Shown piece after piece: positions 23,047 to 35,300 of a stretch of DNA of 64,000 nt (position 1 is its first letter; each line of letters opens with the position of its first letter). Position numbers and translations under genes: made by a program. The DNA comes from Rhynchosporium graminicola (taxonomy: Eukaryota; Ascomycota; Leotiomycetes; Helotiales; Ploettnerulaceae), in assembly GCA_900074885.1 (NCBI GenBank), contig FJUW01000010.1, forward strand, positions 372,001 to 436,000, in the 5' to 3' direction. The notes under the pieces were generated by a model. That model searched no databases and was not told the origin of the DNA. It saw only the letters and a list, made by a program, of their open reading frames with translations.

Positions 23047-24279
23047 ATGCGCGCGTCTGTACGGTACAGCAATGGCGGGGTGATCATAGCTACTCTGCTA
23101 TGTATCACAGCTTCCGCTGGCCCTTTCATTCCTCGTCGAGATGGTAAGAATCTTGCTGTATCAATTAGAAGCTTCGTGCTAACCGTTGTGAATTGGAGGG
23201 GTCTCAGACGCATTCAATCCCTGGGTCTCGGTCAACCCCAGCGGGCTCCCAATAGCAACATACACACCCAGCGTCACAACTATCAAAGGGGTCGAGACAA
23301 CCCTCAATCCTCTCCCATTCAGCTTGACTGCTACTGGGACAGCTTTACAAACGGTCTCGCAATCTGCGGAGACAGCAGCTGCTACGGGTGAAGGTTCGTT
23401 CCAGGAATGTCATAATCGCGATTCGAAGTATGCGCCTTTCTGTAATCCGAAGAATGGATCCGATGTCAATGTGGATGGTAAATATTATGGTACGATATTT
23501 GATCTGTATTGAAGATCACAAGGAGACATTGACGCATCACAGTGACCTGGGATAGGGATTACTTCAGCCAGAAGAATGCGTCAGTCAACATCATTGCCAA
23601 CTACATCAACGATACAGGCCATGGAATCGTTGCCTTCATATCAGATCCTGTTTCTGTCAGCGATGGATACTTTGTTTGGACGATCCAAAAAGACTGGCTG
23701 CAGGACATGAAGGAAAATAATGTTACGCTTTTCCTCAACCGCATCAATCCTCCACTTGGCGCTCCGACCAGTCTCGAAGGTACATGTTAGCTTTGCTGTT
23801 CTGAGGACCCAATAGCTAATAGTATAGGTCCAACTGTTCGAGTCCAGGTATACGAAAAGCCAATCTACCACCAACCTCCCTCCGAACCACCCAAAGGCCA
23901 ATCCCTCTACATCGCTCTCCCCACTGTCTTAGGCTTCGTCATTCTGATCGTAATCGGTGGCTATTTCTGGAACCGCAAAACCCACAAGATAGGACTTGGA
24001 AATGTAATGGGCCGACGCTCTGGATACGGTAGTAGAAAGTCCAAAAGCCAGAGGTTGGGACTGGGTAAGCAAGACGAAGTTGGTATTCAATTGAGGGAAA
24101 GGGAGTTGATGGCTGATGGTCAATACCGAGATATTCCTGCCAAGATTACTATGAGTCCTGGAAGAGAGAGGGAGAGGAGAGATAGTGACGGTTTGGGTAG
24201 TTTGGCCGGTAGTCCTACGGGAATGGGAGGGCAGAATTACTTTCGGGATGAGTTGAAAAGGCAAGGTGGTATGCGATGA
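23047..24279 (+). CDS. Type I single-pass membrane glycoprotein of an ascomycete-specific family, unknown function
   Basis: Four exons (23047-23143, 23208-23489, 23543-23779, 23828-24279) give 355 residues. A signal peptide (about 1-25, core GGVIIATLLCITASAG) is followed by a Ser/Thr-rich stretch. A luminal or extracellular domain (about 97-210) has Cys100 and Cys111, a YYVTWDRDYF core and several N-glycosylation sequons. After a Pro-rich spacer (KPIYHQPPSEPPKGQ) there is one membrane helix (LYIALPTVLGFVILIVIGGY, about 232-251). A basic cytosolic tail follows (NRKTHKIGLGNVMGRRSGYG). From memory this layout, including the IGLGNVMGRR tail, is shared by uncharacterised filamentous-fungal proteins; no function is known to me. 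Every intron keeps the frame, so the gene is secure. Confidence 0.8.
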
Positions 24280-25418
24280 AAACCAGCATGGCGCATTATT
24301 GATTCGAATGGGATTCTGTGGCGATCTGGATTGGAGGGGGCGACCAAAACGGCGTCGATAGGGATGCAGGTATTATGTCTCTGTGTGCCAACGAAAGCAG
24401 AAAATAATGAACACTGCTTCTAGATATCCCTTTTGCTACATTAATATCAACTCACCCTCATTTTCCTTTACATTTGTAACCACACTTATTTTAAGGGAGT
24501 CTTTATGGTTTATGTCCAGGACATACCCCGCCAAGTGCGAAGATCCGCCTCCATTTGTCTCCATCAAATACACTTTTTATATCCTCATCCCTGTTCGCGG
24601 ATATTTTTAGACTCCCTCCAGGACTCCACTTCTCCACTAGCTACTGTAATTAGTCTCTTAACTATTCATTAACAGATGTCATATTCGGAAATTAAAAAGC
24701 TTGTTTGGATAGGTGAAATGGTCGACATGTGGCTCCTGAAAATACTCATCTGAGCTAAATTCCTCGGACGAAGTTGTGCGCTGCTTTCAATACTTGCTTT
24801 AAGTGAATAACTTTTGGGACTCTGAATCTGAATCTGTGGTATACTTGGGTGCGGCACGATTGGGTGAGTCATTGTGCGCGGTCCTAGTCTCACTATGGAC
24901 TCAAACCTCGGTGAGAGGTGTTTTTGGCATTCGAGTGATCGATCCGCTTTCTGTAGATCAAACATCCATGGAAAAAGAGACTTTCATCTGCTTCGTCAAA
25001 GATCAAGCGACTGGTGTTTTAGCAAGCAGTATGAAACAGGAGATATCATCGATATACTGCAAGTATAAAAAAATTCCATTCCAAATAAAACTCACTCACT
25101 TGCACTTCCAAACCTCATCAGCTCGCAAGTCGGTTCCGAAGTCTCGAAAGAGTGATGGGAAATAACTAGAAATAAGACTTCAAGATCATGTAGCTTCCCG
25201 ATGATTCTCCTGAGTCATACGTAAGGCGAATTTAATCAGCCTCGATATTCTAAGCGTCTCTGGATATCGCCAAGTCGAACGTTAGCAGATTCAGCCCGTT
25301 CTTAACTCTGTCGTAGCACCACCATTCGGACAAACCGCCTAGCAGAATATGTTCATTGATTTAGCATAATCATCGTTAAACATCCGAAGGACTTTCCTGC
25401 GCGTTAGGCGGCGCGTGA
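24280..25418. other. Intergenic region with weak open frames
   Basis: About 1.1 kb. Overlapping open frames on both strands at about 24670-25165 have no recognisable domain and no support for which strand, if either, codes. No RNA gene seen. Confidence 0.4.
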
Positions 25419-26098
25419 CTATGCAATGGAAGGCATGCCAGCATAAGACACAGCTGCGAACTTACCCAAAGAGCTGTGAAGCAAGTCTTCGAAACTCACG
25501 GCATGGGCTTCAGTGTTTGTTGGCCCTAGGGACTGTTCTCTGTCGGCTATTTCATAAGATGGAAGAGAAAGTCGGAGGGGAGATATGGTTATGAGTGCAT
25601 TTCTAAGCGATCTTCCTTCGGAGAGAAACAGTGGCGAGATGGAGGGATATGAGGGACCGGTACTGTGATTTATGAGGACGGCCGTTTTGGTAGGCGTCAG
25701 AAAATTTGAGGACTTGTGAGATGCTACATTGTGGCCGTGTGAGATTCCGACCCAGTGGAATGTTTTGAGCTTGAGGATGAAGTGGACCTAGCCGGACAGA
25801 AACATGCCTTCACAGATTCTGAGGATATTGTCACCAATACAACTGCTGGAGGGCCAGTTCATCAATAGCTTTCCAAGGATGTAGTCTTGAAAGAGGCTAA
25901 TAGTATCCAAACAAACTTGCCGGTGTGAGGAAAACAAAATTGCGAAAGTTAGCGTATTGTGCCTCTAACTATGGTCTGAGGATCAACTTACAACATATCG
26001 TCACTACCAAATCGCTTGCTAAGCAGTCCGATGCTGTTTAAGACAGTCCAAATATCGGGTCCGAAGTCAGTCAAGAGGACCGGCGAGAGAGAGCCCAT
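25419..26098 (-). pseudogene. Probable broken gene with an in-frame amber codon
   Basis: The reverse strand opens with ATG at 26098 and reads GSLSPVLLTDFGPDIWTVLN then GLLSKRFGSDDM. A GTAAGT donor and a CTATTAG acceptor then join in frame to LFQDYILGKLLMNWPSS and NILRICEGMFLSG. TAG (25788-25790) interrupts the frame, which stays open for another 122 codons in the same phase (LKLKTFHWVGISHGHNVASH to SFEDLLHSSLG) before stopping at 25419. CAG to TAG by a single C-to-T change would explain it. A second short intron ending at the TAG would shift the frame, but that alternative frame is also partly protein-like, so an intact spliced gene cannot be excluded. Family unknown. Confidence 0.4.
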
Positions 26099-26416
26099 GT
26101 TGAGATATTTTGATGCTAAGACTTTAAGCGATGTTTACGTGTGCTGATTCTTCCGCTCCGAAAAGTTTGCTACACCTTGGGCCATACACACGCGACTTCT
26201 TCAAAGCGAGAGCACCTACCTCACTTCGGACCATCGTCACGCATTCACCTTTGCGATTTGATCATTTTGACATCTGATTTTGAGGTTTCGCATCGTGTAC
26301 TGCCTGGGAACCTCTTTCAAATCCTTCATCAACAACGCGACAACGCTCGCAGATAGCAACGAGCTCTTCTGTACCTCCTTCTAGAGTACTACGGTGTGCA
26401 AGACAACGAACACGCC

Positions 26417-27518
26417 ATGAATTCTGCAGGATACAAGTATAGCTACATCAGCCAACTTCCTCTCATGTTCACCTTGATCGACGGGGGTCGCGATTTCGGA
26501 CCCAGTAGCAACGGTCTCACAAAGAAGCAACAGCAACTATGGGCGACAGTCGGCGATTTTAGAGACCGAGTCCTTCAGGACCCTGTCCATTATAATGATG
26601 ATCCCACTGTTCAGCAATACATGCTAGAGCTGTGGACATGGAATCAATACTGTAAGTACGATCTGATACGTGATTGAAGACTTGAACAGATCACTGACTA
26701 TGTATGTGTAGGGTATGAGACACCATTTCCGGGACATGAACCGGAGAAGATTGAGGTGGAAGACATGGAGGAAGACGGCTATGATCCTGCAAGCCTTGAG
26801 TTTGAAACGGCACCGGAGTACGAAGGTAACATTTTTGCCTATACACCATCTGCTGTTCTGACTCAGTATCACCCTTTCAATTCCGACTCCGAGGTAGATC
26901 ACAGCCAGGGAATACACGCTCACCACTCACTGTCGTCGCCAACCCGCCACTATCCAACTATACAACCAATTTCCGAAGAATCACTTCGTACCGAGTGCCG
27001 TGAAGCAATCTTGCAGCACAAAGGACCAGATTATATCCCGTATCATGGCTGGGATGAAGAGACCGGTAAGTGGATTTCCAGCCCTCTCCATACAAACCTG
27101 CCATCAAGCTCCGACCTGACCCCCTGCTACAGGCATACCCCGCTACTCCATCCTCTGCCTCGCCTCGAACGGCTTCTTCGCCCTCTGCGGGCCTCGCTCA
27201 GAATACTTCCGCGTCGTCAAGCAGCACTTCTCCTCCACCGCACGGATCATGTATCAGCGCGCGCGCAACGGTCTCATGGTAATCTGGATCGAAGCCCCGA
27301 GAACCAACCACGTCGTCGAGTTTCGCGAGAATGTAAGGATGTGGAATGCATTCAAAGCATGCTGGGCGTTTTTGAAGTGCTGGTCTGATGCGGCGGGCGA
27401 GGGTGGGGCGGATAATATTGCGGACTTCTTGATGGGATGGAGAGGAGATGAGAGGGTGGGTGAGGTGATTGAGATGGAGTATCCGCCGCTGCAGGTTTAT
27501 AATCCGTTTAGGCGTTGA
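26417..27518 (+). CDS. Conserved-looking protein of unknown function, 5' end uncertain
   Basis: Three exons (26417-26651, 26712-27065, 27133-27518) joined by clear introns (GTAAGT...GTGTAG and GTAAGT...CTACAG) give 324 residues from the first in-frame ATG. The frame continues upstream (LLEYYGVQDNEHA) to a TAG at 26354-26356, and beyond that is still protein-like (DFEVSHRVLPGNLFQILHQQ). Either a 5' exon is missed or the true start is lost. The protein has a polar N-terminal region (LIDGGRDFGPSSNGLTKKQQ), an acidic middle, and a Trp-rich C-terminal domain (YSILCLASNGFFALCGPRSE and WNAFKACWAFLKCW). No family is recognised. It stands head to head with the broken gene at 25419-26098. Confidence 0.55.
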
Positions 27519-30050
27519 TGGGAGGCTGGGTGATGGAGCGAGATGGGTGAAGCTGATGAGTAGTTGAGTTTGACTCAGTAGAGTATTGAACATGTCGTTG
27601 CAAAGCAGATCTTGGAGGAAGATCTTGAAAGATAAGCCTGCTACAGGATTCGAGTATCGTAATTTAATGAATGACTGGTCTGGTCTCGTTGTATGATAGA
27701 GCATGTGGGATAGTGACAGTCAGATATTCTTTGTCGGGCATCATGCCATCAATCTAGCACTCGCCAACCAAAGTGATCCTGACCTGAGGACCCACTATTC
27801 TACATACTTGCCATAGAGAGGTTCTTAGTGATTCTGGGATCTAAATGATTGGCAAATCTGGTAATAGGCGCTCTACTACGGAAATCTAGCATCTGCTGAT
27901 GAAAGAGACCTCATCTCAAATCTCGGCGGAACCTGGAACAGGAACGAAGTGTCCAGATTCCGTTGTGGGAATCTTCGTTCGCTGAGTATACTGCTATCGT
28001 CTGGACTCTGTAATTTGTGAGCCATATAATCCAATAGTGATATCCAATGTCACTAGAACTATTCGCTTAGAAAGTAGCTGGCGACTTGTTTACCTATGTT
28101 CGCTTGAGCAAAAAGCAAGGTTTGGCCTGCGAGGATCGTTCGTACCTTTGTAGCGGTAAAAGCTATGGCGTCTCCGGTGAAATAGACCTCGCCATATGAC
28201 TATTAATGTCTTGATTTTGACGAGAAATATTTAGGCCCAAAAACAACCACATCCCCTCCGCTTCGAAGTTCTCTTGAAACAGAACCCCGGAAAATCCCAA
28301 AATCGCTTCTCTCTATTGGATTCCGGAACTAAAATCATAATTCCATAGCAGTCTATCTTATCTGAAAGACGCGTTCATCTCCAACTTGAAGCGTGATTCG
28401 ATCTATGAGGATCCTTGAAGCAGATGAATGGTACGAGCAGAACTCTTTGGCCAAGTACAAGAGTTATTCCTTTGGCTCTCTTAGTAGTCTGTTGCCAAGC
28501 AGTGGAAATCTTTGAAGCGGCACAGCAGGTTCGCAAATTCCAGAGTACGGACAAGGCGAATATGTCATGCTATGCGACGACTTGGATGAAATGGTCTTCT
28601 TTCATATTTGCGGGATGTTGTGAGAAGTCTGATACGATGGTCAATGCATCCTGCTTCATGAAAAACGGGGATGGTAGGCAGGAAGCAGGGAGAGTCGGTT
28701 AAGCTATTTGGACCTAAACGAGGACGAGGAAGGAATGTTCGTTATAATACGACCTCCAGGGGAGTGATTATAGAAAGATAGAAGAGATGACCAGGTTAGA
28801 CGAATTTCGTCTTAGGGCTTGCCCAAGTAAGTGTGTCCGAGATAACGAGGGGAATATTTTGAGGCCTTTGATCGAGTGAAAACTCTGAGTATACTGTAGC
28901 AAAGAAAACAAAACAATGCGTTCCGTTCGATATAAGCCGTAATATCACACCTTTGCATCTCGCTCTCACATCCTAGCCCACCTCGTCTCCGTGAATGGTC
29001 TGGAATGGGCGTTGAGATATACGGGCAGGTCTACACAACTTCTTTCTTTAGACAAGACGAGTGGTTGAAGATTCAGGGTTACTAAGATGTGACTTGGAAT
29101 ACAGGCCATGGTCGAAGGAAAGAGAGAGAGAGAGAGAGCTACAACAGTATATCCTCATAACATGTACTCGTAATATATTTGTCGGGCAATCTCATTGTGA
29201 ATACAAATAAACGCATGCTATGCTGTACTGTACTGTACTGTACTCCCGGCCCGTCGTTATCGTTACGCGAGCATTACGGCCCCGGATCCTCCGCCCCATG
29301 AACCCGGTCAGGATCTACTCCGTACATGTGATCGATCCACCCATCTAGCTAGCTATATCTGGCCACGCTATTGACACGGGCCGAGCTCTAATGAAGCATT
29401 GGCGAATCAGCATCTCCATGTCACATCCGACCTTTCCTCTTCTGTCATGCTGTCAACACCAAGTCCAGCTCAAGCTCTCAGTTCCGTTCAGGAGACAAAC
29501 AAGCAAACAAGAAATGGAAGATCTGCCGCAATGTCACAGCGCAGTGCAGCGCACAGTACGGTAAGTCCAGACCGCTGCAGCAGCTGTAGCCATGTCGCAA
29601 GAATATGATCAAGTGCAGTCAAGTGCAGTCAAGTCAACGCAGTCACTTCCACGACGACCTCATCATCCATCCATCCATTCATTCATTGAATATTGCTGTG
29701 TCTGTGTCGGTGTCTCATTCTCGTCACTTTGTATCACGACCTCCTCTATGAAGCCACTCTTCGTGCAACTGCTCATCTCCCCGCGTCCATCCCTTACTTA
29801 CTTCCTCTTACTTCCTTCGATCGTAGCTAGTCCTCCGTTCGTGTCGAAATCCGGGACTCAGGCGATTTAATCAATCAATCAATCAATAATCTCCTTCCTC
29901 ACTGTCTCTCGTCCGGTTATCGCGAACTTCTCTCGAGGACCCTTTGAAAGCGTCACGTCACGCGCGAGTTGAAGGAACCCCAATGCTGCTTGATCTCCGG
30001 TGACGGCTACTCTGCTATACAGTAGGGGGAAAAACAATCGATTCTTCAAG
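27519..30050. other. Gene-poor region with simple repeats
   Basis: 2.5 kb. Simple repeats: (GA)n at about 29119-29139, TACTG units at about 29224-29244, AAGTGCAGTC units at about 29612-29632, CATC/CATT units near 29668-29686 and AATC units near 29870-29887. The last three lie in the upstream region of the next gene. One degraded coding-like stretch is listed separately. No RNA gene seen. Confidence 0.5.
28405..28690 (+). pseudogene. Small degraded coding-like stretch (competing frame looks secreted and Cys-rich)
   Basis: From ATG 28405 a frame reads RILEADEWYEQNSLAKYKSY, is stopped by TGA, and continues in phase as SGTAGSQIPEYGQGEYVMLC and DDLDEMVFFHICGML before further TGA codons. This suggests a relic with C-to-T or G-to-A stops. 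A second frame from ATG 28424 is open for 92 codons. It has a hydrophobic segment VIPLALLVVCCQA and Cys pairs, which resembles a small secreted protein. Both cannot be right, and neither is supported by splice signals or a known family. Confidence 0.25.
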
Positions 30051-31214
30051 ATGTCTTTCATGTTCCCAGTACGTGCGACAAGCGGATCGAGCAGCATGCA
30101 CCGACGAGATCCTCAATCAGCAGGCTCTTTGCCCGCCATTTCCGAGGACGGTTCTTCGTTCCTGGAACCTCGAGACGCGCCTCCTGTTCCTGAGCGAGCC
30201 TGGAATCGTCCGCCATATAAGAATTCGGCGCTGGGTACACCGCCTAGTCTGAAATCTGGTGGAAGTCCTCCGCCGTATACACACTTCGATTCCAGCAAAG
30301 ACGAATTACAAGCACCAGAGGGAGATAAGTTAACTCAGCTAAGGGGACGTCTGGAGAATAATAAGCATATTTCGAAGAGGGGCGGATGGAAGAGGCTTGC
30401 GATCATCGCTGCGATCGTTATATTGTGTTTGGTGGGGTTGATTGTTGGTTTGGCGGTAGGCTTGCGGAATAAACACAACGGCTCTTCATCGTAAGATTCT
30501 CAACTCATGCCCGTGTGGTTTATGGCTTAAGATTGCAGGGAAAGAAGTGGCAGCAGCAGCCCGAATGGCGGCGCATCAGGTACTGTCGTCGCCGCTCCAG
30601 ATTCATCGAACAATGCCACATTCCCAGCTGGTTCCTACAGATTCGATACCTATCTCAACACTGCCTCTGCGAACTGCACCTCCAATCCAGCAACATGGCG
30701 ATGCTATCCCTACTTCACCTACGCCACCAGCCCAACACAATCGACAGCAACCTTCGATTGGATCATCTCTCCTTCCATAGGAAACAAATACACCATCTCC
30801 TCAACCCAAAACTTCTTCTCCATCATCTTCAATAACGCATCACTCTCACTCATGAACGCAGGGGCAGATGACGAACACTATTTCTTCCAGACCATGATGG
30901 ATAAGCCTACCAAACCGGTTGCGCAACTAGGGAGCCAGAATGTCGCAAGCACGTGCTTTTTCAATTCGACTACTCTCCAGGGCTCCCTTTATACGAAGAT
31001 GCCCAAGACATTTATGGTCAATAACGACACCTCATCTATGGATACCAATGGACCGTTTTCAGCTTGGCCATTCGCTGTCAAGGTCGAGCAAGTAGCTTCA
31101 GCAGGATCCGGAACACCAACATGTCTTGGTCCATCTGGAGAGAACTTAGGTGAATTCAGTGTAGCTGACACGACGCAGTTATGTGATTGCTTGTACTTGA
31201 ATACGGGCACATGA
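30051..31214 (+). CDS. Type II single-pass membrane protein with extracellular Cys-containing domain, unknown function
   Basis: Two exons (30051-30490, 30539-31214) with a 48-base intron give 371 residues. The N-terminal 110 residues are a Pro/Ser-rich cytosolic tail (RDAPPVPERAWNRPPY). A basic flank (KRGGWKR) precedes one membrane helix at about 115-138 (LAIIAAIVILCLVGLIVGLA), giving a type II orientation. The outer part starts with a Ser/Gly linker and has sequons and Cys residues in YLNTASANCTSNPATWRCYP, STCFFNST, PTCLGP and LCDCLYL. Similar uncharacterised proteins are common in filamentous ascomycetes, as I recall. The start is the ATG with a TATACAGTAGG-type leader; no upstream in-frame ATG follows a stop. 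Confidence 0.75.
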
Positions 31215-32204
31215 TTTATGTTTGATCTATAATGGGTGTTTGGGTGGTTTTGGTCTATAATGGGGTTGGGGCGCAATTTGTGGATATTAAGGGCGCCTGT
31301 CTTGATACCACGGCTTGGATGATGACTGGATGGACACACACATATATTTACGATTTACTTCACTTCGTGCCCTTCCTGTATATACGTTCCATAAACGACC
31401 AGATGTAGTGTAATGTCAATTCATTTGCTAAGCGCTCTTGTTTCATGGCTGAGTTTTGTATACGCTCGTTTAGGATGACTTGTAAGACGGATGCATTGCC
31501 GGCTGTGTCGGGGCTCGAAGTGTAGATTGCGGATATCGTGGCTATCTATAAAAGTGCCCTTCCTCAGGTCCTCAGGTTTTTAGGAGTCTGAAACTATCCA
31601 CAGGGGGTGCGTGTTGTTGTATTTTTTCTACTGTGAATTCACAGTGAACAGGTTCGGACTTCTGGAGAAACCGAGTGTCTCGTCTTAACCAGACAAAATA
31701 TATGGCGCTAGCGTTTTAGCGTCAATCCCTAGTGTTTTTTTTTTTTTTAGAAAAATGGATTAATTCTGTAGAGTGACCTTATCTTGGCTGGCAACCAATG
31801 CTGCGAAGCGAGAGATCATAATTTTCTGAGTGTCTCAAGAGTGACGCCAAACTGCTGTAGCGCCACCTGTCTTACCTGAGCTGATTTAATACGGTACCTT
31901 CAGCTGAACAATAGAGGCAATGGGACACAGAGAAAATATTCATTAAGTTAATAATCCATGAGGTAGTGCTAGTAAGTCTGTCTCTACTTCATCTGAGGAC
32001 TGGCCACTGTGGTGTCTTATCATGCTCTGTAAAGTTTCCAGACATTGAAAGCCAAGAATCAAGCTTGACAAATCCCCGGCGCCTGCTGCCAGGTGAATCA
32101 GCGGGATGGGTATCGAGGACCGTGTGGTTCGAAATGGCGACCTCCGGGAACGCCAAACTCCAAAGCAAATGCAATGCGACCCCGGCCACTCTCAATGACT
32201 GAAT
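31215..32204. other. Convergent intergenic region
   Basis: 990 bases between two convergent stop codons. It contains a run of 14 T at 31735-31748. No gene is supported. Confidence 0.5.
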
Positions 32205-33314
32205 CTAGTTGAGTGATGTAACAATCTCGTCGTCGGAATTTTCAGTGAGATCTATAATGACGCTCTTTCCAGGTTTCATCTTCTTGCGGGGACTATCGTC
32301 ACTGCTGTTACTGTTGTGCTCCCGTTTAATCGATGGACTAGGATAGAGTTTGTGGACGTCGACAAGTGCGGAGGTAGGGGCTACCTCAGCTTCCGGAGAT
32401 GGGGTTCGTTCGATGATCAAAAGGCTCTTGAGAGCATCTAGAATCACTCAGAAGGACAGAACAAACAAATGAGTGTCCTGCAGCTCTTACCGTGAGATCT
32501 GTATTTAAATCGGAAAATCGCCAGGGGACGATCTTCGCCATCTAGAAGCCTGTAGCTTATGGCGGTCGGTTTGACTAGTCCGCATGGTGGCCCAAGCCTT
32601 CATACATATCAGTTACTGAACACTGTCTGAATACTCGGAGGCCCTTACAGCACCGAGTGGGACTTTGTCTCGCCTTTGAGAGCCTTCTCATGAACCTTTG
32701 CATTTTCCATAATGATTTCAATCGCATCTCGAGCTCTTTTCGATTTTATCCTTCCTGATGTTTTGGCTCGATAAAAGGTCACAACTATTTCACCAACTTC
32801 AGCGATACGCTGGGAGTCCTTCTCAACATCTTTGAGCTTCTCATCCTCCAGATCTATAGACGTCAGAACGTATAAAACGGAATGAGGAGATTGAATTACA
32901 GGTCTCGATCTTTGAAAATCTAAATTTTTGTAGTAAAAATTGGTCGTCGTAGCCAGGAACTGGAGTCTGAGCGCCATCTATGACATCTGTCATGCGAGTA
33001 TGGACTTCTTTTCCAGTGAGGTACGCCTTTCTAGCGCTCTTTTGTATCAGAGGGTTGCGTACGACCTTTCCATCAATCTGGATTGAGGTTGCAAGGTCCG
33101 AAGTCATGATAAATCCGGGATTAAGATTTATATCGACAGTGAATTCTTCGTCCGTGGCAGACTCCACATACTTCGTAACAGTTCGAGTACGTTTGTACTG
33201 CTCAACAGGGCTGATGCTGGCCTGTACCTCCTCATCGTCATCGTACTCTTGTAAGGCAAATTTGTCAATCTTGATGTAAACTTCCAGACCAGGTACATCT
33301 TCCAGGACCGCCAT
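32205..33314 (-). CDS. DUF7918-like fungal protein
   Basis: Four reverse-strand exons (33314-32900, 32853-32649, 32597-32491, 32437-32205) give 319 residues with the frame kept at every junction. It starts MAVLEDVPGLEVYIKIDKFA, then an acidic YDDDEE, a conserved-looking core (VESATDEEFTVDINLNPGF) and a helical part (EVGEIVVTFYRAK...KSKRARDAIEIIMENAKVH). After SYRLLDGEDRPLAIFRFKY comes a disordered tail with a basic patch (SPRKKMKPGK) and an acidic end, LTENSDDEIVTSLN. From memory the start and core match the fungal DUF7918 family. Function unknown; the basic and acidic tail would suit a nuclear protein. Introns are 46 to 53 bases. Confidence 0.75.
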
Positions 33315-35300
33315 CTGCAAAATGTTGTCGCAGAGGAAGGCCTAAACTCGCCAATTCCAGTTAGCGGAGGCCTACCAATGATATGGGTCATGACCGGACC
33401 GTTTCAACCAGCACTGTGAGCCAGCAAGGGACTTGACTGGCAGCATGGGAATGGATTCGAGCCTGCTGCTTTTGACTTACCTTGAGGCGTTTCCTAGACT
33501 GGCCCGCTAAGCTGGTTTGACGCGTCAGAAGATTTTATAAAGATGACAGATACGATCTATTAAGAAGAAAGGAGAAAGGCAGCGATTTTCTGTGTCAGTT
33601 CGCGAAGTCGCGGGAAGGGACTGAAGGGACGATGTCAAGTTTCTTAGATTGTTTCTAATCGCAGGGAGAGGAGGAAGTCGCGATGACCAGAATCTTGAAA
33701 TCCAACGAACTCTCACGTGACGCCCCTTGAGCCTCGTGGTTAAAGCACAGAAACACTATACCATTATTCTTTAGTCCATTTAGCGTGACAGTATGCACAT
33801 CTGCTTAATCGCAGAAAGTTCTGTGCCACTTTGCTTTCAATATTTTGATCATGTTTCTGCAGCCAAGTACGTGTTGCCCAAAACTATGTTGAGAATTCAG
33901 CAAGATCCTTCGATAATTTCTTTTGCATCCCTAAGCGATGTTAAAGATGGTAGAAAAGCTGGATATATTTCTGGGTTTATCTGGTGGGATTAGTCTTGTC
34001 ACATCGGCATGGGTAGCCATGATCATGAGCCTTTCACAGTTCCCAGATTTGGCCTTTAGCTGAGAGCTTGGACGATGTGGGAACGTTACTTTGCTAAAAT
34101 CTAGACCCCTTCCAACGAGTGGGTTGTCTTCCTTTTGATTTTCTCTCCGCAGGTTAAATCAGCCTAAAGAAAGGTTGAATTGCATGTGGTTCATGAGAAG
34201 GCAATTCAGATATCGTCGGTCGGCAGTTGTGGTTGCGTGCTTCATCTCGCATCTGTCTTCATCAACTGAAACTTAGGAATCGAGGGTCTATATAATGAGC
34301 CTTTAATGGAGAAAAGTAATAGTTAGAAAGCGCAGTCAAAAGTCCATCGACGATTTCAGCTTCATTTTATGTCGATATAGAAAATATTGTATATTGAAAG
34401 ATGTTAAAGTTGCGGGTGGCGAATGAAATTAAGCGAGCTTTTATTTACTTTACTAATTACTAAAAGTTTAAAAAAAAAAACCTCAAAAAAAATCGCAAAA
34501 AAGTAATTTATATACGCGATTTTACCACGCGCAGATACCAGAAGAGACCATTTTCAGGTTTTACACGAGGTAGTTTTATCACTTTTCCTTCTTCATTGCA
34601 CGGAAGACAATAGAGAAGATAATGCGGTGTTAGCACCACACAAACGTCATCAAACATGGACGTTATCTTTCCTGGATGCTCGAGGTTGCGGAACTCATAG
34701 TCCTCGGTTCTGGAGCGTCCATTCGGACACCATTCCGAGGCCCCTCACATGCAGGGGCTTGTACGCAGCGTCCTTTGACTTGAACTGAGTACATTCGGAC
34801 GGCAAGTTGCAAAAACCCACTGACCTTATCATCTTTGATTTTCGCTCGCTTTTACCACGAGTAGCGACGCGATGTAGCTTTTACCACTACACCACGGCGT
34901 CAAAGAGATGTATTTTGACTGCTTATTTTGCTATATAAGCGCCATAATGATTAACCGAGAGCCAAACAGATATGCAATAACACCGATTTATCCTCAAAAC
35001 CTTTATAAGCAGACTTTTACATCAACGTGGGTCGCACAATTTATACAACTTCTGATTGTTTTCAACTGGCTTTATTTTTCCTATGATCTATATGCATTTA
35101 TGGATTTGCACAACCTGTTCCTGCATTTTGGAAGCGTCGTCAATTCTTGATACAATTCAACGCCACGGGAGACTAAGCAGCAGTATCCAGGGTTTTATCC
35201 CCCAGGCCTGGAAAGCAGGATACAGAGAATCAGAATCTAATACAGAGCAGAGCCTGCTCGGGATATCTCCATGGCTGCGCAGCACCAAAAGATTGACGCT
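33315..35300. other. AT-rich intergenic island
   Basis: About 2 kb with no supported gene. It contains A-runs near 34468-34500 and the SINE-like element listed separately. Plus-strand open frames at 34908-35300 overlap the end of the SAP gene's antisense and show no domain. Confidence 0.45.
34460..34905 (-). mobile_element. Possible tRNA-derived SINE-like element
   Basis: Read on the reverse strand, the sequence from about 34905 opens GCCGTGGTGTAGTGGTAAAA, whose TGGTGTAGTGG fits the pol III box A consensus (TRGYNNARNGG type). A weaker box-B-like GAGCGAAAATC follows about 45 bases later. The unit continues for roughly 440 bases of moderate GC content, different from the surrounding AT-rich DNA. 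It ends in T-rich runs (about 34500-34468) like a pol III terminator. The 11-bp direct repeat GCTTTTACCAC occurs twice near the head (34848 and 34877, plus strand). No acceptor stem closes, so it is not a functional tRNA. Exact ends and any target duplication are not resolved. Confidence 0.35.

Noticed and set aside
24669..25165. Overlapping frames of about 100 codons on both strands
   Set aside because: Neither has a recognised domain, and the forward one has no ATG at its start; the strand cannot be chosen.
29119..29139. GA repeat as a CRISPR-like or mobile feature
   Set aside because: Plain dinucleotide microsatellite.
34840..34905. A functional tRNA gene on the reverse strand
   Set aside because: Box A is good but no acceptor stem or clear T-arm can be folded; treated as a tRNA-derived element instead.
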